A stretch of 64,000 nt of DNA from Coenobita brevimanus (GCA_032717465.1 CM064632.1:25301249-25365248); one strand, 5' to 3'; counted from the stretch's first letter, positions 1 through 11,190 are shown. Numbers and translations are program-made. Notes: generated by a model not told the origin, from the sequence alone.

Positions 1-540
1 GAAAGAGGATTCACAGTTATTGGTCCAGACAAATTTAACTCCCTTTTTCAGTAGGTCTGTAAGTGGTGATACAAGAATTGAAAAGTTAAGAACAAATCTC
101 CTGTAATAACCTACCATTCCCAAAAATCTTTGTAGCTCTATCCTACTTTTAGGTCTGGGAAGATCACTTATAACCTGAACCTTAGCTCCTGGTGGTGCAA
201 CGTGTCCATCACCAATTACGTACCCAAGGTACTGAACTTTAGCTTGACCAAACTCACACTTTGATAAATTAGCTACAAGATTAGCCTGAACCAAACGCTC
301 AAGAAATTTACTGACATGGCATAGGTGATCTTTCCAGTTGTCACTGAAGATTAATACATCATCAATATAAACAGCACACCCTGCCAAACCCTCTGTTACA
401 ACATTCATGAGCTTCTGAAAAGTGGCTGGTGCATTCTTCATACCATATGGCATTACAGAACATGCAAAAGTCTTTCCTAGTGTTACAAAACATGAGATCT
501 CCCTAGCACGTTCAGTCATAGGTACTTGCCAGTATCCCTT
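1..540 (-). pseudogene. Reverse transcriptase, central and C-terminal part (distal piece of the split pol)
   Basis: The minus strand is open without a stop from 540 to the window edge. It encodes typical gypsy RT landmarks in order: a KGYWQVPMT segment, VMPYGMKNAPATFQKLM, the catalytic box VYIDDVLIFS, a KCEFGQAKVQYLGYVI stretch, and GMVGYYRRFV leading into the connection region. It continues exactly where the RT piece at 2322-2489 stops (after ISKFDLL), with the two separated only by the TTAA-flanked insertion. The RNase H region, if kept, lies outside the window. The catalytic aspartates of the YIDD box are intact in this piece. Confidence 0.88.
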
Positions 541-543
541 TAA

Positions 544-2317
544 CCCCTTAACCGCGGGGCGTCACTTTCGTGACGCTTGGGAGCAAGGGATCATACCGCA
601 GGGCGTCGCTTTTGTGATTCTGTGTTATTTTGAATTCACCCGGGCTTCCAAGTGGGGGCTTGTATCATCTATCAATACTGCCAATGTCCAACACTAGTCA
701 GCACTCCTAATCTCATCTGTACTCCCATCCATTGTTGACAATTTAGCCATTTCTCCCCGTTCTTGACTCCCCTCCCTACCCCCCTTCCATTACCCTATCC
801 TCTCGCCTGCCCTGCTGTGCTACGCTAAGTAAATCTTCCCTGGAATTTTTCACTGATTTCATCCATTGAAATAAGCCCTATGCCCTATTCTTATAGCAAA
901 TAATATATAGAAGAAAGAAATAAGGTAAGTGAAAGTGCCATACACCTGGAATTGACTAATTATCACCTGACAACACCTCACGTGCACTCGTTCGCTAATT
1001 TTCGCTGTTTATTTCCCCTTGAAATATGCCGTATAATCTATTTTCGTGATAAATATACATATAAGGAGGAAAGGGAGAAGCCTAAGTGATATTTACATTC
1101 ACCTGGAACCTAATTTATAATGTATTGTCTAGATTTCCTGCCAATCATTTCACTGCTATAAATTAGCTGTGTCAAGAGGCTAACGTTGGGAGTACTGATT
1201 TCCCTAGGTAGGCCACCACCCCGGCCCACCCTTATCAGTTCACTCTCATCTTCCAGTGTGGAGGTATGTCTGTTCGCTCCTGCTAGCTTCAGGGACTTTT
1301 CACCCCCATCCAAAGGGCCCTGTGACCTTTACCCCCAACTAAACCTCGTTTGGAAAGAGGTAAAGGGCTGACAATTGATAAAAGAGTGACTACGATCTTT
1401 CTATTGAGTAAAACAGTGCAAGTGGAATTGTAAATAATGTGTAAATAATGTGTAAACAGCAAGTGAAAGTAATGAATGTGAATATACGTGAACAGTGGAA
1501 AATAGTTTTATAAGTTACTTCAAGTGACAGTGCATAACACAGTGTAAATAAAATAGAAATGTAAATAACGTAAATAAAATAGAGAACGTAAATAGAAATG
1601 TAAATGAGTAGTATTATAAGAATACGAGTATATACCCTAGGAGTAATGAAAGTTAAAGTTTCACTCTAGCATGTCTGAATACTATGAGTTATGAGAGTGA
1701 AGGTGAAAGTGACAGATTCACTCTCAATGCTAGTATACAGGACGAGAAAGTGAATGCTACGTATTTTACTGAAAGAAACTGAATCCCTACAGTGACAATA
1801 AACTAATGCTACTAAAGGAAACCTATGGATAAAGACTGTAGATATATATAAGTGTTATATAGTAATAGAAATATAAAGTGTGAGGGGTTTAATGAATAAT
1901 AAATGACAGAGTACCAAGAGCGAACTAGCGCAAGTGCGACGGTCAGACGCGCTCGTAATTTTCATTGCTTTCACAGTGTTTTTTTTTGGGAATATGGATC
2001 CCAAAGTACTTGAAAATCATAGAGTAGTGTTTATAGTGTTAATATCTGGCTGTGGTAAACATATTACGGGTTGTCGGGAAGTGTAAAGTGGAGACTTCGT
2101 TACCCAACTTCAGAGGTCTCCACAAGTCCTACGGTAACCGACGAAGGCTTAACAAACATCCAGGAGAAAGCTGAAGGTATGTGCCATAAGCATATGTAAT
2201 TTTAATATTCCAGGTCTAATAACTGATTTTTGGCAAATATTTTTTGAGAGTCTGTCGGAGCCCGAATAACCCCGTGGCACACACAAAACATTGGTAAACA
2301 TGCCCGTGGTGTAGGGG
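544..2317. mobile_element. piggyBac-like non-autonomous DNA transposon inserted in RT
   Basis: A 1774-bp segment flanked by TTAA on both sides (540-543 and 2318-2321) splits an RT reading frame. Removing it with one TTAA rejoins the frame. Its ends form an imperfect inverted repeat: left CCCCTTAACCGCGGGG, right (reverse complement) CCCCTACACCACGGG. TTAA target duplication is the hallmark of the piggyBac superfamily. I find no transposase-like reading frame inside. The interior is AT-rich, with GTAAATA-type repeats around 1440-1620. The left end also carries a short inverted motif, CGTCACTTTCGTGACG, at 559-574. Confidence 0.75.
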
Positions 2318-2321
2318 TTAA

Positions 2322-2489
2322 CAAATCAAACTTACTTATGTACCTAGCCTTTCCGATCTTGTCTGTGCAATCTTCCACACGAGGGAGAGGGTAAGTGTCT
2401 GTTTTGGTAATCCAATTAACACGTCTGTAGTCGATGCAAAGCCGCTGTGACCCACCCGGCTTAGGGACTAGAGTGACAGGAGACTCCAC
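2322..2489 (-). pseudogene. Reverse transcriptase, N-terminal palm piece
   Basis: The minus-strand frame gives ESPVTLVPKPGGSQRLCIDY, then RRVNWITKTDTYPLPRVED and ISKFDLL. These are the standard first RT blocks of gypsy-type elements, including the catalytic aspartate of the FDL box. The preceding frame (5032 to 2468) ends within the same motif region, so a single-base deletion near 2485 separates them. After ISKFDLL the frame runs into the TTAA-flanked insertion and the protein is nonsense from there; the true continuation is at 540 and below. Confidence 0.85.
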
Positions 2490-5032
2490 TCGCTCTGACA
2501 GGGCTCAATCATCTTGTGGTCCAACAGGTAGCCAAGCTCCTTCTGGATGAGAGGAACTTTCACTGGGTTCACATGGTAAGGAGGCAGTTTAATTGGCTTT
2601 TCGTCTCCAACATCGACATTATGCATCAACTCAGTGGTTCTTCCTGGAGTGTCACGGAACACTTGTGAGTACTCCTGCAGTAATGCCGAAAACTCCTGCC
2701 TTTCCTCGGGAGCTAGATGAGAAAGCTTAGTCTGGAGATCATTAATGATATCAGGATTCTTCCCCAAACTATCACTCAGGCTCATGCTGCATGGGAGAAC
2801 TTCACTTGCAGACTCGGGTGGAACAGCTACAGTGCAGACTGGGTTATTTTCGTCCCGCCTGTGATATAACTTTAGCATGTTGATGTGACAAAGTTGCTTG
2901 TTCTTTCTACGATCTGGTGTGGCGATGACATAGTTGACATCACTGAGTTTCTTCTCCACGAAATAAGGACCACTAAACTTGGCTTGAAGAGGTTGCCCAT
3001 GCACTGGTAGCAGAATCAAAACCTGATCTCCTGGCTGAAAGTGGCGTAACCTGAACTTCTTATCATACCAAATCTTCATCTTCTCCTGAGCAGCTCCTAA
3101 ATTCTCTCTCACCAGCTGTAAAACAATGGACAGCCGTTCTTTGAACTTCATCACATACTCCAGCAGGTTGACGTCATCTTCCTCCGACAGCCAGCATTCC
3201 TTGAGTAGCTTAAGGGGTCCTCTTACTTCATGGCCAAACAGTAGTTCAAAGGGTGAGAAGCCCAGTGATTCATTTGGAGATTCTCTTGCGGCAAATACAA
3301 CGAATGGAAGACCTTTATCCCAGTCTTTCTGATGTTCCAAACAGTATTTCCTGAGCATTGATTTGAGTGTTTGATGATATCTCTCCAATGCTCCTTGGGT
3401 CTGGGGATGGTAAGCTGAAGATGTGATCTGGTTGATGCCCAACTCTTTCAGAGACTGCTTGAAAACATTTGACATGAAATTACTTCCCTGGTCTGACTGT
3501 ACCTCCTTGGGCAGACCAAACTTTGTGAAGAACCCTAGCATTTCCTTAACCACGTTCTTTGCAGAGATATTTCTAAGTGGAATGGCTTCAGGATAACGAG
3601 TAGCCATATCAATCAGGGTCAACACATAAGAAAATCCTGAAGAAGTCTTAGGAAGAGAGCCCACAATATCCACCAACACACTGGTGAATGGCGCCTCAAA
3701 AGGAGGAATGGGAACTAGAGGTGCAACCTTTTCGGTCTGATTGCACTTCCCCACAACTTGACAGGTGTGACAAGACTTACAATACCAGGAAACATCTCTG
3801 AAGATACCTGGCCAGTAGAAGTGTTTCAAAATGCGTGTCACAGTCTTCCTCACTCCAAGGTGTCCTGCCAAACTGGAATCATGAGCCACTCTAATGATAT
3901 CCTGCCTACAAACACGAGGGATGACAACTTGATGTACAACCTCCCATTCACAGTCGGCTGATGCTGTTGGGGGTCTCCACTTTCTCATAAGTACTCCTGA
4001 CTTTATATAATAACAAGTAGAAGCACCATCTGACTCTTCCTCACTGCAAGCAGAGTTAGCTAGACCTTTCAACTCAGAGTCAGCAACCTGCAACTTAACC
4101 AACTCTTGACGAGACAAATTATCAACACTACGGGGTACTGCCTCATCTGGTGAGTGGTCCAAATTAGCAAGAAAAGTGTCAGCTAGGATAACATCATCAT
4201 CATCATTATCCTCTAAGTCACCAGTAACTTTAGACTTAGCCCTAGTGATAGCACATGCAGAGAACACATCAGGGACATCACAATCCCGGGTCGCAGTCAC
4301 TGGTTCACCAGACAACTGAGGAGCTGGACACACTTGACTTCCACGAATATCATTTCCAAATAAGAAAGTTACACCTGACATTGGGAGTGTCTCAACCAAC
4401 CCAACCATAACAGAACCATTAACAAAACCAGACTCTAAATTCACTCTGCACAGAGGGACAGAGAAGTAATTATTCCCTACACCTTGTAAGATTACAGTTT
4501 CATCAGAGGAATTAACATTAGAGCCTAGAACACTGGTCAACATAAGGGATTGGCAAGCACCTGTATCGCGATATATTTTAACTGATTTCCTGTCATTACT
4601 GTCCGGAGGACTGACAAAACCATCAGACAGGAAATTAGCACATGAACTCTTGAGAGTGTCACCCACGTTACTGCTCAAAAGAGGAGCTTCATCATGAGAA
4701 TTTAATTTACCCCTCAAAGCAGGTTCAGTTAAATCGGTTAAAGAATTCTGGGAACTCTCAAGGGTGGACACTAGACCAATTGACTGAATATTTAAAGACT
4801 CCTTTTTGTTCACATCACGTTGTCTCCTGAAACATTTCTTCGTAGTATGACCAAGCTTACTACAATATGTACATTTACTTTTCTGAAATCTAGAGGTGGA
4901 GCTGGTATTTACTTCCTGAGAAACATCATCTTTATTCTCTTTCCTGTTACCTGTACTCTGAGTAGAGGCAACGTATTTACTCTCAGCTTTCCTTTTTTCT
5001 TTAGAATATCTTGTTAGTGAGAACATATTCAT
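2468..5032 (-). pseudogene. Gag C-terminus, protease, integrase and RT N-terminus of the Gmr1-like element
   Basis: This is an 854-codon open frame. Near residues 50-65 there is a CCHC zinc knuckle (CTYCSKLGHTTKKC). Near 155 comes the aspartic protease active site (YRDTGACQS). At about 370-430 is the H2C2 integrase zinc-binding domain (HDSSLAGHLG then WYCKSCHTCQ). At about 445-600 is the integrase core with an acidic triad in VDIVG, SDQGSNF and LERYHQ. A GPY/F-type tail follows (KFSGPYFVEKK, near 680). After a linker the frame continues with the sequence that normally precedes RT (LPPYHVNPVK, LGYLLDHKMIEP). The ATG at 5032 lies just inside the overlap with the gag frame, which suggests a frameshift and not a true start. 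The domain order is the key feature. Confidence 0.88.
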
Positions 5033-5981
5033 CAGCTAAAACTGCAGCATCAGACAAATTATCTATTCTTTTCTCATCAAGATATAGGCTTACATCTTTA
5101 TTAATACACCTTTTGAAGTCCTCCAGCAAAATCATCTGCTTAGATTTATCAAAATCAGAATTTACATTCTTAGAATTTAACCACTGCTCTAACAGATCTT
5201 CTTTGATTTTTGCATACTCAACATGGGATTGCTTATCTTGCTTATAAGTTGTCCTAAATTTTACTCTGTAGGCTTCAGGAACAAGCTCATAGGCCTTAAG
5301 AATCAAGCTCTTAACTACATCATAATTATCAGATTGATCCTGAGGCAAAGATGCTTAAGTTACTTGAGCTTTACCGGTGAGAACAGTCTGAAGGAGTACT
5401 GGCCAATACTTTTTGGGCCAATTAAAACCTGTAGCTACCCTCTCAAACAACTGAAAATACTTAGTTAAATCAGATTCATTAAAAGGAGGGACAAGTTTAA
5501 CATTTTTAGCCACATCAAAATCATCAGAGCTAGATGATCCAGTTCCACCTTGTTTCATGCGATACTCATGGTCTGCCTGAATCCTAGCAAGTTCAGTTTG
5601 TGCCTCCTGCATACGAGCCTGAGACTCAGCCTGTGCCTGTGCCTCCTGAATACGAGCCTGATACTCAGCCTCCTTAGCACGTGCCTGAAACTCAGCCTCC
5701 TTAGCACGAGCCTCCTGCAGGGCTAGATGTAACTTAGCTATTTCAATCTGCATTTGCTCATCTGGAGGAGTTACATCAAATAAGCTTTTATTAATCATGC
5801 CAACAATTTGATCTTTAGAATGATGAGAGTGAACAGCAGTTCCCAATTGTTGAGCAACAAGCTTAAGTTCATTCTTTGTTCTGTTTTCTACATCACACAC
5901 TGTTTGCACATTTGACAAAAAATCTTTGGCTTCATCAAGAGTATATACAGTACAGTATAGTATGTAATTGTACTGCATCAC
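5001..5981 (-). pseudogene. Gag of the Gmr1-like element, interrupted by one stop
   Basis: The first frame (5981 to 5355) has a short leader, then a long Ala/Glu/Gln/Arg-rich coiled coil with an imperfect repeated unit (AREKEAE/QARIQEAQ type), then a capsid-like segment (LVPPFNESDLTKYFQLFERV and PKKYWPVLLQ). A TAA at 5355-5357 interrupts it. The same frame then continues to 5001 with a SCAN/capsid-like helical domain (YELVPEAYRVKFRTT, QWLNSKNV, LYLDEKRI). Capsid-like domains of this kind multimerise to form the intracellular retroelement particle. The zinc knuckle follows in the next frame. The 5' start is uncertain because no upstream untranslated region or LTR was recognised. Confidence 0.75.
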
Positions 5982-7397
5982 TTAGTCATCCAGGCGGGTA
6001 TATTCCCAGTCCATTGAAGTTACTTTCTGTCTGCCGGACTATCCTATCTGTCTGTCTGGTTTTCGGTCAGTATCAGCTGCCTTGCTATCTGTCTGTGTGT
6101 TTCTCTGTCCGCAGGTAATTTTTTGTGTGGCTCACTGGCCCATTGATGCGAATATTGCCCTCGGATTCTCGTATTTGGTTTCTGTTTTGTAGCCCTGGCA
6201 ATGTGGTTTTTCATATGCTAGCCTTTGAACCTACCTTCTCATGTCATATTGGTGATTTACCGGCAGCAACAGGCTGATAGACACAAACATAGACTCTGCA
6301 ACATTTCGTTTTTCACGCGCATTTCTCTCGTTGTAAACACTCCTTTCAGATCCATAGTTACATGGGAAAAGATTAACCGCTTCACTTTCATGACCCTTTT
6401 TTTTTTAAATTGCATTCATGCTGCTGCCTGACGATTTTATTCGGACTGAGAGATTTTTCGAACTGTTGTCGTTTCTATACAGCCTTCGTTAACCCCTTCA
6501 CTACAGGACATCGCCCCAAATATGAGTAAAATGACCTGGTTTCAACATCAATAACTTCAAAATACGCCATGGGAATGAAAGGGTAAAGTTCGATTATCAC
6601 TTTACCTACATTTAGGAAGTGGGATTTGGTAAAGGCCGTCAGTGGTGCTGAGGCTCGTATGTTGTAATCAAGGACGGGAAGGTTTTGACAAGTTCTCAGT
6701 TTTTGAGGTGAACATTTGTGGATCGTTCATGATTATTGTATTTTATTATCCTGCATACCACATTACAGAGTGCAGTCAGTGCTGATATAGAGGCCATGCT
6801 TGTTCTGTCTTCGTCTCTTGGTCTAAAAATTGTCGACAATACAAGGGGCTTGAGATCCCTTTGGCGATCGCAGGCTTAATGATACCTCCTCACAGGCAGA
6901 TAATGATGCTGAGAGAGAAGATACAGAGAGTTGTTTATACAGAGGCACTAACACTCAGGCTCCAATGACTCACTCCCAGTTGAATAAAATCGTTTGGTGT
7001 TTACTAGAATAGAGTACTTATCTTAACCATGAGCTAATGGTGACAGTATTAACACCCTCAGGCTGGTGTAGGCATTGAGTTAAATAGAGTTTCCTGGCAT
7101 TAATTGGCATATTATACAGGAGACGTGACTATAAAAGGGATAAGACGTAAGCAAAATTAATACTGACTCCAGATCATTGCACTTGTAGCAAATATTCACA
7201 CATATCAAAATAGGCTAATATACAAAACATGCGTGAGAATAAAAACAGGGTACAGACCTACACTGCAATGTGAAAATTATTATACAAAAGTATACCTACA
7301 AGCAGGGATGCTGATATAAATACATAATATATATACAGTGTTGATACAAAAGAATATAAACAAGTAGACTATATGGAAGGGCATGTGAATGTATACA
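5982..7397. other. Stretch without a gene; MITE-like and satellite-like pieces
   Basis: I recognise no coding region. At 6489-6590 there is a small TTAACCCCTTCA-ended segment closing with a degenerate copy (GAAAGGGTAA), which resembles the ends of the insertion at 544-2317. At 6905-7090 there are two minus-oriented monomers of the AGCTGAATAAAATCGT satellite family described separately. The remainder is unremarkable AT-rich sequence. Confidence 0.5.
6905..7090 (-). repeat. Dispersed ~105-bp satellite-like monomer family (site 1)
   Basis: The sequence holds AGTTGAATAAAATCGTTTGG and two CTCAGGCT/AATGGTGACAGTATTAACA segments spaced by roughly one monomer. The same monomer, in either orientation, occurs at 12375-12480, 14485-14610, 35620-35700, 38470-38660 and 50500-50700, with shorter traces near 11975, 39445 and 51675. 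The shared core is CCAGACGATTTTATTCAGCT followed by GAGTGAGTCATAGGAGCCT and a GTTAATACTGTCACCATTA stretch. Confidence 0.6.
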
Positions 7398-7400
7398 TGC

Positions 7401-8476
7401 ATTACTTGGTAGTGGCCAGAATTAGGATACAAGTAAGATGGAGGAATAGAAGGGAAAGACGAGAGGAAGGAGTAGTTGCAAGGAGAGTGGAAAGGTTACA
7501 AGAGGATGAGGAAAAGGCAGAGTATAAGAGAGAAGTGGAGGAACGATTGGGCAAATATGAATTGGAGCAGATGGGGGACGTGGAAGGTGTGTGTAGGATA
7601 TTTACAGAAGAAATATGTGCAGCATGTGATGTGGTGTGTGGGAGGAAGAGATGACGGAGGGGGGTGCAAGGAACAGCGTGGTGGACTGAAGAGGTGAGAC
7701 AGGCTGTGGCATAAAAGAAGAAAGCATACAATGAATGGATGAGAAACAGGGGCGTGGAAGAAGTTGAGAGGCGGAAGAGAGAGTTATATGTAGAAAGAAA
7801 GAGAGAGGTGAAAAGATTAGTACGAGAGAGTAAGAAGAGAGTGGATGAGGAATTTGGAAGGAATTTGAGTGTAAAGTGGAGGGACTGTAAGAAAATGTTC
7901 TGGAAAGAGGTGAAGAGAGTAAGATAGGGTGGAAGTGAGGTTAGCAGGGGAGTGAAAGATAAAAATGGTAAATTACTTGTGGAGAAGGGAGAAAAAGTGA
8001 GGAGATGGAGAGAACACTTTAAGGAATTGTTGAACATACAGGATGGAAGTAATGCGAGTATAAGTGGCTGGGGAATGGCTGGGAGAAGGAGGGAGGTGAG
8101 AAGACAGGAAGAAATTAGTAGGATAGAAGTTGTGGAAGCAATGAAGAAAGTTAAATTGGGGAAAGCCCCAGGAATTGATGGAGTGTGTGGTGAAATGCTG
8201 AAGCATGGGGGAGAGATAGTAGTAGAATGGATGTGGAAGATGTGCAGATTGGCCTGGGAGGAAGGTAGAGTCCCAGAGCACTGGAAGTCAGGTATAATTA
8301 TTCCCTTGTACAAAGGAAAAGGGGAAAAAGAAATGTGTGGTAATCATAGGGGCATTTGTCTTCTTAGTATAATAGGAAAAGTGTATTTCAGGATACTTAT
8401 TGACAGAGTTAGAGAAAGAACAGAGGAATTAGTTGGAGAACAGGGAGGCTTGTGTAGATCAGATATTCATTCTTAG
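7401..8476 (+). pseudogene. Endonuclease C-terminus and RT N-terminal region of the RTE-like LINE
   Basis: This segment covers the last part of the AP-like endonuclease, a charged linker (RRVERLQEDEE, ERKREVKRLVRESKKRV) and the first RT blocks (LGKAPGIDGVCGEMLKHGG, WKSGIIIPLYKGKGEKE, CGNHRGICLLSIIGKVY). It is broken by a frameshift near 7645-7655, a stop near 7710 and an in-frame TAG at 7925-7927. It ends in a further small deletion near 8440, where the glycine-rich RKGRG block of the sister copy is lost. No functional protein is expected. Confidence 0.82.
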
Positions 8477-9623
8477 ATCTTTAGTGGAAAAGTTTCTAGA
8501 GAAGGAAAAGAAGTTGTATGTGGCTTTCATGGATTTGGAGAAAGCATATGACAGAGTGGATAGACAAGGATTGTGGAAAGTATTAAGAATATATGGAGTA
8601 GATGGAAAGTTGTTGAATGCTGTGAAGAGTATGTATGATGGTGCTAAGGCTGCAGTGTGTGTGGATGGTGAACTAAGTGAATTTTTCTCTTTGGAGGTTG
8701 GGTTGAAACAGGGTTGTGTCATGTCTCCATGGTTGTTCAATCTGTTCATGGATGGGGTAATAAAAGAGGTACAAGGTAGGGTAGTGGATGCTGGAGTGGC
8801 CCTGATGAGAGAGAATATTGTTTGGAAACACCCTGTACTGTTGTTTGCAGGTGATACTGTGTTGTTGAGTGAAGACGAAGGGGAGCTGCAAGGCTTGGTG
8901 GATGAGTTTGGAAGAGTGTGCAAGAAACGGAATCTAAAGGTGAAAGTAGGGAAGAGTAAAGTGATGGTCTTTGAGAGAGGTGAAGTCAGTGAATGTACAG
9001 CGAGGTTGGATGGTGAGGAATTGGAAAATGTGAGTACGTTTAAGTACTTGGGTAGTGTGATGAGTAAGGATGGAGGTTTGGAGGGTGAAGTGCTTGAAAG
9101 GGTACAGCAGGGAAGAAAGGTTACTGGTTTTTTGAAAGCAGTGATAAGAAACAGGGAAGTGAGCATGGAAGTGAAAAAGTTACTACATGACAGTATTGTG
9201 ATACCAACTCTAACGTATGGAAGTGAAGCTTGGACGTTGTTGAAAGGACACAAGTCAAGAGTGAGAGCAGTGGAAATGAGTTATTTAAGAGGAGCCTGTG
9301 GAGTCACATTGAGAGACAGGCTGACGAATGAGGATATAAAGGAACGTTGTGGTGTGGATGTGGATGTGATAGGAAGTGTTATGAGGAACACACTGAGGTG
9401 GTTTGGCCATGTGGAGAGGATGGAGGGTGAAAGACTGACGAAGAGAGTGTATGTGAGTGAGGTGGAGGGGGGAAGAGGGAGGGGGAGGCCGAGGATGAGA
9501 TGGAAGGATGGGGTGGAGAGGTATATGAGAGAGGGGGGTGTGAGTTGGGAGCAGGGCAGTGAAATGGCGGGGAACAGGACGACATGGAGGCGATTTGTTT
9601 GTGGCCACCCCAAACTGGATTGA
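8433..9623 (+). pseudogene. RT catalytic region and C-terminal domain of the RTE-like LINE
   Basis: The frame is open for 396 codons. It contains VAFMDLEKAYDRV (RT block with the first catalytic aspartate), GLKQGCVMSPWLFNLFMDGV, KYLGSVMSKDG and a C-terminal NTLRWFGHVERM block followed by a GRGRGRPRMRW basic patch. The usual FADD catalytic box reads FAGD here, near residue 140. The first aspartate is replaced by glycine, so this copy would be catalytically dead even if expressed. The sister copy at 43748-45754 has FADD. The start is arbitrary, because the true frame begins upstream. Confidence 0.85.
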
Positions 9624-9987
9624 GGCGTCTGGCAATAGATAGAGATAGACATATATAAAATTTGCTCGCGAATATAAACTGAAGTACACACAGGAACATG
9701 CAAGTGTGGTGTAGCAGAGATTTACATGCAAATATTCAGACTCTCTCAAAGCTCGGAACAGCCGCCACGAAGCAGTCCAGATCAATGAAGCATGGGAAGA
9801 GCAGCTGACAACCGGAATATGGAGGTCCCACCCCACGCCTTCCTAGTGGGATGGTCTGGGCTTTTGGCAGGGTGGGGTTGTGGTAGTGGTGGGCTTGGAG
9901 TTCTAGGTACGATGCTGGTAGTGGCTGCGGTAAGGTATAACTATAGTGGTGGTATTAGTGATGGTGGTAATGATACTGGTGTACTGT

Positions 9988-10175
9988 TTTTACTCTGTCT
10001 TGGTGCAGATTTTCGTCCTTTTGTGACATTCTTGTAAGCCAGTGGCAGAAAAGACAACGCTACAACACATCTTTTCCATAGCATTTCATTGTGACAGTTG
10101 TAATATCCCTAGCGTTAATCGGTTTTTACAGTTCGGCATTCAAGATGATGAGATGCTAATTTTAGATGCAAGTTG
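9988..10175 (+). repeat. MITE family B, degenerate direct copy
   Basis: The sequence matches the family B pattern: AGATTTTCGTCCTTTTG near the start, a central part with CCATAGCATTTC and GTTAATCGG, and a CAGTTCGGCATTCAAGATG ending. The inverted termini (TTCACTTTAACTTGGCC type) are worn at both ends. It lies directly before a SINE-like segment. Confidence 0.6.
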
Positions 10176-10625
10176 TTGTTGTTGTTGTTCAACCCCGGGC
10201 TGCCTGGCCCAGTGGACCCATCAACCGCAGGCAAGCAACTGTCCCAGCAGGGTCGTCTCGTACAGTGAACCAATGTTCCCTAGCGGCTGGCAGTGCCCCG
10301 CTGTTGCGAGGCGGGGGGAAAAGTGTGGAGGTTTGGTTCCTTTTGGTTCCTGGATGGACGCCGCATTAGCGTCTCTCCACCCAGTTAACAGGAGCACCAT
10401 AGTAGTCTCCTCATCACCTTGTTATTTGGTTAAATGTTTACCACAGCTTGTCACAGTGTAGAGCCACCTGAAGTGGAAAGAAGAGTAATAAGAAGTGACA
10501 GAAAGGAAAGCACGATGTGGGAAGAGAGGACGGTAGACACAGGGAGACAATGATAAAGGTGAAGAAGTAAGCAGCACTACTGTACATCTAGTGAGTGGAT
10601 GATGGTCGCCACCACTGTAAAAACA
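10176..10625 (+). repeat. SINE-like/composite repeat with relatives near 14.0 kb and 34.1 kb
   Basis: The left part has a possible polymerase III A box (TGGCCCAGTGG near 10205) and a weak B box (GGGTCGTCTCG near 10250), so a tRNA-derived head is possible but not certain. The right part (about 10440-10625) is clearly repeated at 34195-34370: shared pieces include GAGCCACCTGAAG/AAGCCACGTAAAA, AGTAATAAGAAGTGA, GATAAAGGTG and GTGAGTGGATGATGGTCGCC. A third, shorter relative is at 13985-14105. Function unknown. Confidence 0.5.
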
Positions 10626-11190
10626 GTATAGTAATAGTGATTGTGGTAATTTGTGGTGGTAGTTGTGGTCGTGGTGTGTTGGTGATAGTGGTCTCTTGTT
10701 GGTTATTTTGGTTATGGTAATGATACGGTAGTGTTTGTGGTGGTGTCTTTTTTAGGGGGCGGGGGGAAGTGGACTTATGTGATGGATTTATGGTACTGTT
10801 TTTGGTTGATGAGTGGTGACCATATTGTGGTAGTGGAGGGTGTGCTGATGTTAGCTGTGATGGTAGATGATGGTAGTGAGACCTGTACCGTAATGAAAAC
10901 TACCTCCTTCTCATTCCTTAAATCCTTTCACCTCGATATTTCTGGTTCTTAACTATACTAATTTCGTTTCTTTATTCCAACGCTCTCTCTCAACATATCC
11001 ACCACACCAGCTTGCTTCCCATTGTCTTCAACTTATCCACCACTTTTTCTTTTTTCAATTCATCATTAAATTCAACTCATCCGCCCCACGAAGAGCTCCT
11101 TCCTTCAACGGTCAATCAGTATCCATGAACTCATCCACTTTACATGACAAGCAACATCAATTTTCGTCAGCTCAGCCATCTCACACTCGT
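10626..11190. other. GTGGTA-rich low-complexity DNA, no gene seen
   Basis: Up to about 10885 the plus strand is dominated by irregular GTGGT/GTAGT runs, giving valine-rich meaningless frames. From 10920 to 11190 it becomes pyrimidine- and CA-rich. I see no coding or RNA gene signal. Confidence 0.6.

Larger units (their letters stand above)
1..5981 (-). mobile_element. Ty3/gypsy-type LTR retroelement body with integrase upstream of RT (Gmr1-like), continuing off the left edge
   Basis: Read on the minus strand the element runs gag (5981 to 5001), zinc knuckle, aspartic protease, integrase, then reverse transcriptase, which is still open at position 1. The RT is interrupted by an unrelated TTAA-flanked insertion at 544-2317. 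Integrase and the start of RT lie in one continuous reading frame (5032 to 2468), so the order is read directly and is not an assembly of pieces. Ordinary Ty3/gypsy elements place integrase after RNase H. The Gmr1-like group is the known exception. No LTR or primer-binding site was found to the right of gag, so the 5' end is either beyond recognition or lost. The copy is dead: at least one in-frame stop, two frameshifts and one insertion. Confidence 0.85.
7398..9655 (+). mobile_element. RTE-like non-LTR retrotransposon, 5'-truncated copy
   Basis: Similarity to the better copy at 43717-46910 begins abruptly near 7398, inside the endonuclease (HYLVVARIRIQVRWRN), and runs to the shared 3' end. 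That end is a stop, GAGGCGTCTGGCA, and a short GATA-type tail (near 9635-9652). Truncation at the 5' end with a simple-repeat tail is the usual product of target-primed reverse transcription. Other copies of the family in this window are at 25030-25140 (minus), 32596-32994, 36480-36754 and 61346-61871. I could not identify a convincing target-site duplication for this copy. Confidence 0.85.

Noticed and set aside
422..697. A 91-codon plus-strand frame
   Set aside because: It is antisense to RT for its first part and runs into the TTAA insertion; no protein family resemblance.
7402..8313. A 303-codon minus-strand frame opposite the LINE (and similar ones at 8459-9253 and 44118-44912)
   Set aside because: These are antisense shadows of the A/G-rich LINE coding strand, rich in Ser/Leu/Thr with no domain.
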